Below are positions 45,870-55,144 of a stretch of DNA of 64,000 nt, in pieces. The DNA comes from Pseudorhodoferax soli. Lineage in GTDB: Bacteria > Pseudomonadota > Gammaproteobacteria > Burkholderiales > Burkholderiaceae_C. A model generated the notes under the pieces. That model did not search any database. It saw only the letters and a program-made list of their open reading frames with translations, and had not been told where the DNA came from. Where the stretch lies: the NCBI RefSeq assembly GCF_003337555.1, contig NZ_QPJK01000009.1, positions 248,001-312,000 on the forward strand, read 5' to 3'. Both the position numbers and the translations under genes were made by a program. How positions within the stretch are numbered: position 1 is the first letter of the stretch; the number at the start of each line of letters is the position of its first letter.

Positions 45870-46902
45870 AACGCCAGCGACGCCACTGCTCGAAGTGCAG
45901 GGACTGCAGAAGCACTTCAAGGTGCGGCATTCGCGCAACCCGGTCAAGGCCGTCGAGCAGCTGAGCTTCGCCGTGCCCGCCGGCAGCACCTTCGCCATCG
46001 TCGGCGAGTCGGGCTGCGGCAAGACCACCTGCGCCAAGCTGATCCTGGGGCTGGAGCCGCCCAGCGCCGGCAGCATCCGCTTCGACGGGCGCGACGTGGC
46101 CTCGCTGGCCGGTGCCGACAGGCGCACCTGGCGGCGCCAGGTGCAGGCCGTGTTCCAGGACCCCTACGCCTCGCTGAACCCGCGCCTGCGCGTGGCCACC
46201 ATCGTGGCCGAACCCATCCTGGCCAACGAGAAGCCCACGCGCGCCGAACTCGACCGGCGCATCGCCGAACTGCTGGACGTGGTGGGCCTGCCGGCGGATG
46301 CGGCGCGGCGCTATCCGCACGAGTTCAGCGGTGGCCAGCGCCAGCGCGTGGCGATCGCGCGCGCGCTGGCACTGCGGCCGCGCCTGCTGGTGCTGGACGA
46401 GCCGACCTCGGCGCTGGACGTGTCGATCCGCGCGCAGATCCTCAACCTGCTGTCGGACATCCAGCAGCAGTACGGCCTGACCTACCTGCTGATCGCCCAC
46501 GACCTCGCGCTGGTCGAGCACTTCGCCGACGCCGTCGGCGTGATGTACCTGGGCGACATGGTCGAGCAGGGCCCGACCGCGCAGGTCTTCGGTGCACCGC
46601 GCCACCCCTACACCCGCGCGCTGCTGGCCTCGGTGCTGCGGCCCGACCCCGACGTGCCGCTGCCCGTGGGCATGATCCGCGGCGAGATCGGCAGCGCGCT
46701 GGCGCCGCCGCCGGGCTGCAAGTTCCATCCACGCTGCCCGCAGGCCATCGATGCCTGCCGCAGCGACAAGCCGGTGCCGACGCCGTTCTCGCCGCTGCAC
46801 TGGGCCGCCTGCCATGTCGAAGCCGCGCGCGCCACCGGCGCGCCCACCGCCGCCGCGCCCGCCGCAGGCGCCGGCACCCACTTGGAGCCCGCACTGCCAT
46901 GA
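45859..46902 (+). CDS. ABC importer ATPase, DppF-like
   Basis: The second ATPase, 347 residues. It has Walker A GESGCGKT, FQDPYASLNPR, signature FSGGQRQRV, Walker [14 protein letters not shown] and IAHDLALVEHF. A cysteine-containing tail (GCKFHPRCPQAIDAC) again follows the Dpp/Opp pattern, then a low-complexity Ala/Pro/Thr end. It completes a five-gene importer. The acyl-CoA ligase begins inside its stop codon (ATGA), tying import to CoA activation. Confidence 0.95.
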   Translation: MPPETPATPLLEVQGLQKHFKVRHSRNPVKAVEQLSFAVPAGSTFAIVGESGCGKTTCAKLILGLEPPSAGSIRFDGRDVASLAGADRRTWRRQVQAVFQDPYASLNPRLRVATIVAEPILANEKPTRAELDRRIAELLDVVGLPADAARRYPHEFSGGQRQRVAIARALALRPRLLVLDEPTSALDVSIRAQILNLLSDIQQQYGLTYLLIAHDLALVEHFADAVGVMYLGDMVEQGPTAQVFGAPRHPYTRALLASVLRPDPDVPLPVGMIRGEIGSALAPPPGCKFHPRCPQAIDACRSDKPVPTPFSPLHWAACHVEAARATGAPTAAAPAAGAGTHLEPALP

Positions 46903-48596
46903 CCCAGGACGAGTACCTGCGCGATGTCGCGCAACTGCAGCAGCGCCACTGGCCTGCCGACATCCCGCGCGCGCCGGCCTACCGCTTCGGCGAGGTGCCG
47001 ATGACCGAGTACCTGCGCCGCTGGGCCGCGCTGCAGCCCGACAAGCCGGCCTTCATCTACTACGGCGCTGAACTCAGCTACCGCCAGCTCGACCAGCAGA
47101 GCGATGCGCTGGCCGCGCTGCTGGCGCGCCACGGCGTGCGCCAGGGCGAGCGCGTGGCCGTGTTCCTGGGCAACTGCCCGCAGTTCGTCGTGGCCTTCTA
47201 CGCCATCCTCAAGCTCGGGGCCGTGCACGTGCCGGTGAACCCCTTGTTCAAGGAGGCCGAGCTGGTCTACGAGCTGAACGACACAGGCGCCAAGGTCGCC
47301 ATCGTGCAGGACCAGCTGATGCCGCTGGTCCAGGCGGTGCAGGACCGCGCGCCGCTGTCCACCATCTTCACGACCAGCTTTGCCGACGCGCTGCCGGCGG
47401 CACCCACCATCCCCGTGCCCGAGTCGATCCGCCAGCCCAAGATCGAATGCCCCGGCACCATCGACCTGCTGCGCGCGCTGGCCGAGGAGCCTGGCGCCTG
47501 CCCGGCCGTGCAGGTGGGGCTGGACGATGTCGCAGCGCTCAACTACACGGGCGGCACCACCGGCATGCCCAAGGGCTGCGTGCACACGCAGCGCAACATG
47601 CTCTACACCGCAGCCACCACCTGCACCGTGGGCTCGCCCGGTTCGCCGGACGACATCAGCATCAACTTCTTCCCGGTGTTCTGGATCGCGGGCGAAGACT
47701 TCGCGCTGCTCTTCCCGGTGTTCAGCGGGGGCACCTGCGTGCTGCTGGCGCGCTGGGACCCGGTCGGCTTCATGGCGGCAGTGCAGCGCTACCGCGTCAA
47801 CGTGGCCGGCCTGCTGGTGGACAACGCGGTGGAACTGCTGGAACACCCCGAGGCCACCCGCTACGCACTGCGCTCGCTGCAGCGCGTGCGCGTGTCCTCG
47901 TTCGTCAAGAAGCTCAACATCGACTACCGGCGCCGCTGGCAGGCACTGACCGGCACCGTCATGGCCGAGGCCGCCTGGGGCATGACCGAGACCCACACCT
48001 GCGACACCTTCACGACCGGCATGCAGGACGAGGACTTCGACCTCAAGGCCCAGCCCGTGTTCGTCGGCCTTCCCATGCCCGGCACGGAGTTCAAGATCTG
48101 CGACTTCGACAGCGGCGCGCTCAAGCCCCTGGACGAGGAGGGCGAGATCTGCTGCCGCTCTCCCTCGCTGCTCAAGGGCTACTGGAACAAGCCCGAGGCC
48201 AGCGCGCAGGCGCTGCGGGACGGCTGGCTGCACACGGGCGACATCGGCGTCATCGACGCCATGGGCTACCTGCACTTCCTGGGCCGGCGCAAGGAGATGC
48301 TCAAGGTCAAGGGCATGAGCGTGTTCCCGGCCGAGATCGAGGCCCTGCTGGGCCAGAACCCGGCCATCCTCGGCTCGGGCGTGATCGGCCGCGCCGACGC
48401 CGAGCGCGGCCAGGTGCCCGTGGCGTTCATCCGCGTGGACCCGGCGCGCCGCGCCGAGGTCGACGAGCAGCAGCTCATCGCCTGGTGCCGGCGCAACATG
48501 GCCAGCTACAAGGTGCCCGAGATCCGTTTCGTCGACGCGCTCCCGATGACCGCCACCGGCAAGGTCAAGAAGGAAGAACTGGCCAAGCTCCTATGA
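46899..48596 (+). CDS. AMP-forming acyl-CoA ligase, copy 1
   Basis: An adenylate-forming enzyme of 565 residues that would attach CoA to a carboxylic acid. The P-loop is LNYTGGTTGMPKGCVH. The adenylate-binding segment is AAWGMTETHT, the hinge is TGDIGVIDAMGYLHFLGRRKEMLKVKGMSVFP, and the catalytic Lys is in TATGKVKKEEL. It is similar along its whole length to the second ligase at 51906. Its position between the importer and the carboxylase suggests activation of the imported acid. The exact substrate cannot be told from the sequence. Confidence 0.92.
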   Translation: MTQDEYLRDVAQLQQRHWPADIPRAPAYRFGEVPMTEYLRRWAALQPDKPAFIYYGAELSYRQLDQQSDALAALLARHGVRQGERVAVFLGNCPQFVVAFYAILKLGAVHVPVNPLFKEAELVYELNDTGAKVAIVQDQLMPLVQAVQDRAPLSTIFTTSFADALPAAPTIPVPESIRQPKIECPGTIDLLRALAEEPGACPAVQVGLDDVAALNYTGGTTGMPKGCVHTQRNMLYTAATTCTVGSPGSPDDISINFFPVFWIAGEDFALLFPVFSGGTCVLLARWDPVGFMAAVQRYRVNVAGLLVDNAVELLEHPEATRYALRSLQRVRVSSFVKKLNIDYRRRWQALTGTVMAEAAWGMTETHTCDTFTTGMQDEDFDLKAQPVFVGLPMPGTEFKICDFDSGALKPLDEEGEICCRSPSLLKGYWNKPEASAQALRDGWLHTGDIGVIDAMGYLHFLGRRKEMLKVKGMSVFPAEIEALLGQNPAILGSGVIGRADAERGQVPVAFIRVDPARRAEVDEQQLIAWCRRNMASYKVPEIRFVDALPMTATGKVKKEELAKLL

Positions 48597-51500
48597 CATC
48601 GCCCTCCGTCCTGATCGCCAACCGCGGCGAGATCGCCATCCGCATCGCGCGCGCCTGCGCCGACCTGGGGCTGCGCAGCGTGGCCGTGCACCCTGCCGAC
48701 GATGCCCGTTCGCTGCATGTGCTGCGCGCCGATGCGGCGCAGCTGCTGCCGGGCCGCGGTGCCGCGGCCTACCTCGACGTGGCGCAGATCGTGGCCGCGG
48801 CGCAGGCCGCGGGCTGCAGCGGGGTGCATCCGGGCTATGGCTTCCTGAGCGAGAGCGATGCGCTGGCCGATGCGTGTTCCCAGGCCGGCCTGGCCTTCAT
48901 CGGCCCTTCGGCCGATGTGCTGCGCCTGTTCGGCGACAAGGCCCGTGCACGCCGTGCCGCGACCGAACAGGACGTGCCGGTGCTGGCCGGCACCCCCGGC
49001 GCGGTGGATGTGGCCGGCGCACAGGCCTTCTTCGCCACGCTGAACGGCGCCGGCATGCTGGTCAAGGCGATCGCCGGCGGTGGCGGGCGCGGCATGCGCG
49101 TCGTGCAGCGGGCCGGGGACATCGCCGAGGCCCACGCGCGCGCCAGCGCCGAGGCGCTGTCCGCCTTCGGCCGCGGCGAGGTCTATTGCGAGGAGTTGAT
49201 CGCGGACGCGCGCCACATCGAGATCCAGGTGCTGGGCGACGGCACCGGCGAGGTCGTGCACTTCGGCGAGCGCGAATGCAGCCTGCAGCGGCGCCACCAG
49301 AAGATCGTCGAGATCGCGCCCAGCCCCACGCTGGGCAACGCGCTGCGCGAACGCATCGCCGAGGCCGCGCTGGCCATGGCGCGCGCGGCGAAGTACCGCG
49401 GCCTGGGCACCTTCGAGTTCCTGGTCGACCGCGGCTGCGCCGACCGCTTCGTCTTCATCGAGGCCAATCCGCGCCTGCAGGTCGAGCACACCGTCACCGA
49501 GGCGGTCTACGGCGTGGACCTGGTGCAGGCGCAGATCCGCGTGGCGCTGGGCGCGACGCTGGCCGCGCTGGGCTTGCGCCAGGCCGACATCCCGGCGCCG
49601 CGCGGCCATGCGGTGCAGCTGCGCGTGAACATGGAGAGCATGCAGGCCGATGGCAGCGCCTTGCCGGCCGCAGGCCTGCTCACGGCCTACGAGCTGCCGT
49701 CCGGGCCCGGCGTGCGGGTGGACGGCTTCGGCTACGCCGGCTACCGCACCAGCAGCAACTACGACGCGCTGCTCGCCAAGCTGGTCGTGCATGCGCCCGG
49801 CGGCTACGCCGATGCCGTGGCGCGCGCGCGGCGCGCACTGGGGGAGACCCGCATCCAGGGCGTGGCGACCAACCTGGGCTTCCTGGCCGCCACGCTGGCC
49901 CATCCCGAGGTCCAGGCCAACGATGTCTCCACGCGCTGGCTGGACGCGCACATGGCCGAGCTGCTGGCCAGCGAGGCCGCTGCACCGGTGGCCAGTGGCT
50001 TCTTCGACAGCGGCGCGGCCGGCGCTGTGCCGGGCGCTGTGCCGGGCGCCGCGGCGGCACCGGCCGGCACCGTGGCCGTCGTCGCGCCCATGCAGGCCAG
50101 CGTGATCGCCATCGACGTGCGCGAGGGCGATGCCGTGCGGGCCGGCCAGCAGATCGCCGTGCTCGAAGCCATGAAGATGCAGCACGTGGTCGTCGCCGAG
50201 CGGCACGGCACCGTGCGCGGCCTGGCCACGGCCGTGGGCGAGGTGCTGCTGCAGGGTCAGGCCATCGCCTTTGTCGAGCCCGGCGAGGGCGAGGCCCTGG
50301 CCGATGCGCGCGAGGAACAGGTCGACCTGGACCGGATCCGCCCCGACCTCGCGGAGTCGGTCGAGCGCCACCGCCTGACGGCGGACGCGGCGCGGCCCGA
50401 GGCCGTGCGCAAGCGCCATGCCCAGGGCGGGCGCACGGCACGCGAGAACATCGACGACCTGGTGGACGCTGGCAGCTTCACCGAGTACGGCGCGCTGGCC
50501 TTCGCCGCGCAGCGCAGCCGCCACCCGGTCGAGCAGCTGCAGCGCAGCACCCCGGCCGATGGCCTGATCGGCGGGCTGGCGACGGTGAACGCTGCGGAGT
50601 TCGGGCCCGAGCGCGCCCGGACCGTGGTCGTCTCCTACGACTACACGGTGCTGGCCGGCACCCAGGGATCGTTCAACCACAAGAAGCAGGACCGGCTGTA
50701 CAAGCTGGCCGCCGACATCGAGCGCCCGCTGGTGCTCTTCGCCGAGGGCGGGGGCGGGCGGCCGGGCGACACCGACAAGGCCTTGTTCAAGGTGGCCAGC
50801 CTGGACATCCCGACCTTCAAGGCCTTCGCCCACTTGTCGGGCCTGGTGCCCGTGGTCGGCGTGGTGCACGGCCGCTGCTTCGCGGGCAACGCGGCGCTGC
50901 TGGGCTGTTGCGACGTGATCATCTCCACGCGCAGCGCCAACATCGGCATGGGCGGGCCGGCCATGATCGAAGGTGGCGGCCTGGGCGTCTACACGCCCGA
51001 GCAGATCGGTCCGGCCGATGTGCAGAGCGCCAACGGCGTGATCGACGTGCTGGTCGACGACGAGGCTGCGGCCACGGCCGCGGCGCGCCAGTACCTGTCG
51101 TACTTCCAGGGCACGCTGTCGGCCTGGCAGTGCGCCGACCAGCGCGCACTGCGCCGCGCCATCCCCGAGAACCGGCTGCGCGTGTACGACGTGCGCAGGG
51201 TCATCGACCTGCTGGCCGACACCGGCTCGGTGCTGGAGCTGCGGCGCGGCTTCGGCCTGGCGATGGTCACCGCGCTGGTGCGCATCGAGGGCCGGCCCGT
51301 GGGCCTGATCGCCAACAACCCCATGCACCTGGGCGGCGCGATCGACGCCGACGCGGCCGACAAGGCGGCCCGCTTCATCCAGCTGTGCGATGCGCACGGC
51401 CTGCCCATCGTCTCGCTGTGCGACACGCCGGGCTTCATGGTCGGCCCCGAGGCCGAGAAGACGGCGCAGGTGCGGCGCGTGTCGCGCATGTTCGTCAACA

Positions 51501-51901
51501 CCGCCTCGCTGAGCGTGCCGCTGGTCATGGTGGTGCTGCGCAAGGGCTACGGGCTGGGCGCGCTGGCGATGGCCGGCGGCGACTTCCAGGACACGGTGTT
51601 CACGGTGTCCTGGCCCACGGGCGAGTTCGGCGGCATGGGCCTGGAGGGCGCGGTGCGCCTGGCCTACCGCAAGGAGCTGGCGGCGATCGAAGACCCGCAG
51701 GCGCAGCAGGCCGAGTTCGAGCGGCGTGTGGCCCAGATGTACGAGCACGGCAAGGCGCTGAGCATGGCCTCGGTCGTGGAGATCGACGACGTGATCGACC
51801 CGGCCGACACGCGGCGCTGGATCGCGAACGGCCTGCAGTCGGCCGTGCGCGAGCGGCCAGCCCGCAGCGGCCGCCGGCGCACCCACATCGAAACCTGGTG
51901 A
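48593..51901 (+). CDS. Single-chain biotin-dependent acyl-CoA carboxylase
   Basis: A fused enzyme of 1102 residues that would carboxylate an acyl-CoA. The biotin carboxylase domain occupies residues 1 to about 450 (SVLIANRGEIAIRIARA, VKAIAGGGGRGMRVV, FIEANPRLQVEHTVTE). After an Ala/Pro linker comes the biotin carrier domain with EAMKM and biotinylation Lys 528. The carboxyltransferase domain runs from about 575 to 1090 (ENIDDLVDAGSFTEYG, GGGGRPGDTD, CDTPGFMVGPEAEK, LRKGYGLGALAMAGG). Most acetyl- and propionyl-CoA carboxylases are split into two to four polypeptides; this single-chain form resembles long-chain acyl-CoA carboxylases. It sits between two acyl-CoA ligases, so their product is its likely substrate. 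Confidence 0.94.
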   Translation: MTSPSVLIANRGEIAIRIARACADLGLRSVAVHPADDARSLHVLRADAAQLLPGRGAAAYLDVAQIVAAAQAAGCSGVHPGYGFLSESDALADACSQAGLAFIGPSADVLRLFGDKARARRAATEQDVPVLAGTPGAVDVAGAQAFFATLNGAGMLVKAIAGGGGRGMRVVQRAGDIAEAHARASAEALSAFGRGEVYCEELIADARHIEIQVLGDGTGEVVHFGERECSLQRRHQKIVEIAPSPTLGNALRERIAEAALAMARAAKYRGLGTFEFLVDRGCADRFVFIEANPRLQVEHTVTEAVYGVDLVQAQIRVALGATLAALGLRQADIPAPRGHAVQLRVNMESMQADGSALPAAGLLTAYELPSGPGVRVDGFGYAGYRTSSNYDALLAKLVVHAPGGYADAVARARRALGETRIQGVATNLGFLAATLAHPEVQANDVSTRWLDAHMAELLASEAAAPVASGFFDSGAAGAVPGAVPGAAAAPAGTVAVVAPMQASVIAIDVREGDAVRAGQQIAVLEAMKMQHVVVAERHGTVRGLATAVGEVLLQGQAIAFVEPGEGEALADAREEQVDLDRIRPDLAESVERHRLTADAARPEAVRKRHAQGGRTARENIDDLVDAGSFTEYGALAFAAQRSRHPVEQLQRSTPADGLIGGLATVNAAEFGPERARTVVVSYDYTVLAGTQGSFNHKKQDRLYKLAADIERPLVLFAEGGGGRPGDTDKALFKVASLDIPTFKAFAHLSGLVPVVGVVHGRCFAGNAALLGCCDVIISTRSANIGMGGPAMIEGGGLGVYTPEQIGPADVQSANGVIDVLVDDEAAATAAARQYLSYFQGTLSAWQCADQRALRRAIPENRLRVYDVRRVIDLLADTGSVLELRRGFGLAMVTALVRIEGRPVGLIANNPMHLGGAIDADAADKAARFIQLCDAHGLPIVSLCDTPGFMVGPEAEKTAQVRRVSRMFVNTASLSVPLVMVVLRKGYGLGALAMAGGDFQDTVFTVSWPTGEFGGMGLEGAVRLAYRKELAAIEDPQAQQAEFERRVAQMYEHGKALSMASVVEIDDVIDPADTRRWIANGLQSAVRERPARSGRRRTHIETW

Positions 51902-51905
51902 ACCG

Positions 51906-53636
51906 ATGAACGAAGAAGCTGCCTACCTGGCCCGCCTGGCCGCCCTGCACGCGAAGAACTGGCCGGCCGGTGTGCCGCGTGAAAGCCACTACCCCTTTGG
52001 CCGGCGCCCGCTGTCCGAGTACCTGCGCGAGCGCGCGCGGCTGCAGCCGCACAAGCCCGTCGTGGTCTTCTACGGCCGCGAACTGGGCTTCGGCGAACTC
52101 GACGCGCTGAGCGATCGCTTCGCCGCGCTGCTGGCCGCCCGCGGCGTGCAGCGCGGCGACCGGGTCGCGGTGTTCATGCCGAACTGCCCGCAGTTCCTGG
52201 TCGCGTTCTACGGCATCCTGAAGCTCGGTGCCGTGCATGTGCCCGTGAACCCCCTGTTCAAGGCCGAGGAGGTGCTCTACGAGCTGCGCGACAGCGGCGC
52301 CCAGGTGATGCTGGCGCTGGACCAGCTCATGGACGTGGCCCGCGCGGCGCGCGCGCAGGGCGCGCTGCGGCACCTGTTCGTGACCAGCTTCGCCGACATG
52401 CGGCCGGACCACCCCACGCTGCCGCTGCCGGCGGCCGTGGCCGCCGCGCGCATCGATTGCCCCGACGCCGAGGACCTGCTGCCCGCGCTGGCCACCACTA
52501 CGCCCATCGCGCCCGACGCGCTGCCGCCGCCGGGCCTGGACGATGTGGCGGCGCTCAACTACACGGGCGGCACCACCGGGCTGCCCAAGGGCTGCGTGCA
52601 CACGCAGGCCGACATGCTCTACACCGCGGCGGCCACGCACAGCATCTCGGTCGACCTGCGCGAGGACGATGTGGGCATCGGCATCAACCCGGCGTTCTGG
52701 ATCGCGGGCGAGAACGCGCTGCTGATCCAGCCCGTGTTCAGCGGCGTGACCGTGGTGATGCTGGCGCGCTGGGATCCCGTGGCCTGGATGGCGGCCGTGC
52801 AGCGCTACCGCGTGAGCTTTGCCGGCCTGGTGCTGGATTCGGCCGTGGAGGTGATGGAGCATCCCGATGTCGCGCGCTACGACCTGCGTTCGCTGCGCAG
52901 CATGCGCGTGTCCTCCTTCGTCAAGAAGCTGGGCATGGGCTACCGCGAACGCTGGCGCGCGCTGACGGGCACCACCATGATCGAGTCGGCCTGGGGCATG
53001 ACCGAGACGCACACCAACGACAGCTTCACGCGCGGCATGCAGGAGGGTGATTTCGACCTGCATGCGCGGCCCATCTTCGTCGGGCTGCCCATGCCCGGTA
53101 CCGAGTTCAAGGTCTGCGACTTCGACACCGGCGCGCTGCTGCCGCTGGGCAGCGAGGGCGAACTGTGCTGCCGCACGCCCTCGCTGCTCAAGGGCTACTG
53201 GAACAAGCCCGAGGCCAATGCGCAGACGCTGCGCGGCGGCTGGCTGCACACGGGCGACATCGCCATGCTGGACGAGCACGGCTACCTGCACTTCCTGGGC
53301 CGGCGCAAGGAGATGCTCAAGGTCAAGGGCATGAGCGTGTTCCCGGCCGAGGTGGAGGCGCTGCTGGGCATGCACCCGGCCGTGCTGGGCTCGGGCGTGG
53401 TCGGCCGCGCGGACGCGGACAGGGGCGAGGTGCCGGTGGCCTTCGTGCGGCTCGATCCGGCGCAGGCGGCGGGCTGCACGGCCCAGGCCCTGCAGGACTG
53501 GTGCCGCGAACGCATGGCCAGCTACAAGGTGCCCGAGATCCGGCTCGTGGAGCGGCTCGCCACGAGCGCGACCGGCAAGGTGCTCAAGAACGAGCTGACG
53601 GCACTGCTGGCGCAGGAGCGCGGCGCGGGGCCCTGA
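51906..53636 (+). CDS. AMP-forming acyl-CoA ligase, copy 2
   Basis: A ligase of 576 residues, paralogous to the enzyme at 46899. It has the P-loop LNYTGGTTGLPKGCVH, SAWGMTETHT, the hinge segment TGDIAMLDEHGYLHFLGRRK and the terminal Lys region ATGKVLKNEL. The binding-pocket stretch differs from copy 1 (INPAFWIAGENALLIQPVF against NFFPVFWIAGEDFALLFPVF), so the two may prefer different acids. It starts four bases after the carboxylase and is the last gene of the operon. Confidence 0.92.
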   Translation: MNEEAAYLARLAALHAKNWPAGVPRESHYPFGRRPLSEYLRERARLQPHKPVVVFYGRELGFGELDALSDRFAALLAARGVQRGDRVAVFMPNCPQFLVAFYGILKLGAVHVPVNPLFKAEEVLYELRDSGAQVMLALDQLMDVARAARAQGALRHLFVTSFADMRPDHPTLPLPAAVAAARIDCPDAEDLLPALATTTPIAPDALPPPGLDDVAALNYTGGTTGLPKGCVHTQADMLYTAAATHSISVDLREDDVGIGINPAFWIAGENALLIQPVFSGVTVVMLARWDPVAWMAAVQRYRVSFAGLVLDSAVEVMEHPDVARYDLRSLRSMRVSSFVKKLGMGYRERWRALTGTTMIESAWGMTETHTNDSFTRGMQEGDFDLHARPIFVGLPMPGTEFKVCDFDTGALLPLGSEGELCCRTPSLLKGYWNKPEANAQTLRGGWLHTGDIAMLDEHGYLHFLGRRKEMLKVKGMSVFPAEVEALLGMHPAVLGSGVVGRADADRGEVPVAFVRLDPAQAAGCTAQALQDWCRERMASYKVPEIRLVERLATSATGKVLKNELTALLAQERGAGP

Positions 53637-53642
53637 TCCCGC

Positions 53643-54248
53643 TCAGTGCCAGCCGAAGGCTTCGCTGGCCGCCATGGTTTCCGGCAGGATATAGACCACG
53701 CTGCGCCCCTGGCCCAGCAGCGGCTCCACCTGCTCGGTGTAGAAGGCCACAGGCACGACCACGCAGCCCAGGGAGACCTTGTTGTCGGCCGGCGTCGCGG
53801 AGCGCAGCCGCTCGGCGCGGCGCTCGCGCGCCGGGCCGGGGCGCAGCCGGTGGATGGCCAATGCGGCGCCATAGTCGACCCAGACCACCGGCTCGCCCTG
53901 CAGGTTGCGGCCGGGCTGGGCCACATACCGGCCGGCCGGCGTGGTGCGTTCGTGCCAGCCCAGCGTGGACAGGTCGCGCTGGTTCAGGTCGGGCGCGCCG
54001 CGGTCCCCTGGCGCAGCGCCCAGCAGCGCCGGCGTGGCCGCGCGCAGTTGCCCGTCCGCGCCGAAGAGGTAGAGCATGGCGGCCTTCTTGTCGACGAGCG
54101 CATAGGGCAGGCCGGCGTTGTCGTTCGACTGCTGCACCCAATCGGCCACCTGGCGCGCATCGGCCGAGAATTCTGCCGGCGCAGCATGCGCGGCCGGGGC
54201 CCATGCCAGAGCCAGGCCGATGGTGCAGTGCAGCAGGAGTTTTTGCAT
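53643..54248 (-). CDS. L,D-transpeptidase-like (YkuD) exported protein, copy A
   Basis: A secreted protein of 201 residues with a signal peptide (LALAWAPAAHAA). A YkuD-like catalytic segment appears as AIHRLRPG (likely His) and DNKVSLGCVVVP (likely nucleophile Cys). Canonical L,D-transpeptidases have S-x-G-C-[IV]-[NR]; here the last position is Val, an unusual change at an active-site residue. It is paralogous to the next gene on the same strand. It could cross-link peptidoglycan or attach a protein to it, but activity is uncertain. Confidence 0.72.
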   Translation of the reverse strand: MQKLLLHCTIGLALAWAPAAHAAPAEFSADARQVADWVQQSNDNAGLPYALVDKKAAMLYLFGADGQLRAATPALLGAAPGDRGAPDLNQRDLSTLGWHERTTPAGRYVAQPGRNLQGEPVVWVDYGAALAIHRLRPGPARERRAERLRSATPADNKVSLGCVVVPVAFYTEQVEPLLGQGRSVVYILPETMAASEAFGWH

Positions 54249-54340
54249 CGCGCCGCATGCTAGCGTCGTAGGTGCAGGCCCACAAGCGCAGGGGCATTCG
54301 TCCTACAGGAGCGGCGCGATGGGTGGCGGCAACGGGGCGA

Positions 54341-55126
54341 TCAGCGGAGGCCGGCGTGGCGCTCGCCTGGCGCGTACAAGGCGGCGAAGACCTGCTGCAG
54401 CGGCAACTGCTCGGGCAGCACGTAGACGATGCCGCGGCTGTGCTGGAACACCGGCCACAGTTCGTTCTCGAAGAAGGCGACCGGCATGTTGATGCAACCG
54501 TAGGAGATGCGGTTGTCTTCGACGCCGGGCGAGGCCAGGCGCTCCAGCCGGCGTTCGCGCGGATCGGTGGCGCGCACGCGGTGCATGGAGACGGCGGCCG
54601 CATAGTCGACCCACACCACATCCTCGGGTGTCGTGTTGCGGCCGGCCTGGGCCACGAAGCGGCCGGCCGGCGTGGTGCGCTCCTCGGGCAGCACGGCGTG
54701 GATGGGCTTGCCGCCCACGCCTTCCACGGTGTGGTCGCCGGGCGCCGAGCCGAGCAGCACGGGAGTGGCGGCACGCAGGCTGCCGTCAGGGCGGAACAGG
54801 AACACCTTGGCGTTGCGCTTGTCCAGGATCACGAAGTGCAGGCCCTGGTGGTCGCCGGAATCGGTGACCCAGTCGGCCACGCGCCGCACGGCCTCGGAGG
54901 CTTCTTCGCCGCGCAGGTCGGCCAGGCGCGGCGCGGCATCGGCGTGTGGCAGCGTGCTGCCGGGAGCCTGTAGCGCAAGCCGGGCATGGGGGGCCATGGC
55001 CGCCACTGCGGCCTGGCGCGTGCCGGCCGGTGGCAGCACCAACGCCAGCACGGCGCACCCCAGCAGCAGGCCGTATTTCAGGCCTGCCAGCGCGTCGTCG
55101 CGCGGTGGGGTGCGGGCGGCCGGCAT
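54341..55126 (-). CDS. L,D-transpeptidase-like (YkuD) protein, copy B
   Basis: A protein of 261 residues with an N-terminal membrane anchor (YGLLLGCAVLALVLPPAG). The catalytic segment reads SMHRVRATDPRERRLERLAS, then DNRISYGCINMP, a complete S-x-G-C-I-N active site. It shares ERTTPAGRFVAQ-GRN and VVWVDYAAA with the neighbouring paralog. It is probably a peptidoglycan L,D-transpeptidase or carboxypeptidase with the domain in the periplasm. Both copies are transcribed in the same direction with 92 bases between them. Confidence 0.78.
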   Translation of the reverse strand: MPAARTPPRDDALAGLKYGLLLGCAVLALVLPPAGTRQAAVAAMAPHARLALQAPGSTLPHADAAPRLADLRGEEASEAVRRVADWVTDSGDHQGLHFVILDKRNAKVFLFRPDGSLRAATPVLLGSAPGDHTVEGVGGKPIHAVLPEERTTPAGRFVAQAGRNTTPEDVVWVDYAAAVSMHRVRATDPRERRLERLASPGVEDNRISYGCINMPVAFFENELWPVFQHSRGIVYVLPEQLPLQQVFAALYAPGERHAGLR

Positions 55127-55144
55127 GGTGCGCAGGCGCGCAAC

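Noticed and set aside
50026-50055. A 12-base tandem repeat (GAVPGAVPG) in the carboxylase
   Set aside because: It codes for part of the flexible Ala/Pro linker before the biotin domain, and such repeats are common in these linkers.
48506-51886. A 1126-codon open frame antisense to the carboxylase
   Set aside because: It mirrors the third-position GC bias of the sense gene, is full of His, Gln, Arg and Ala without any domain pattern, and the sense strand has a complete conserved enzyme.
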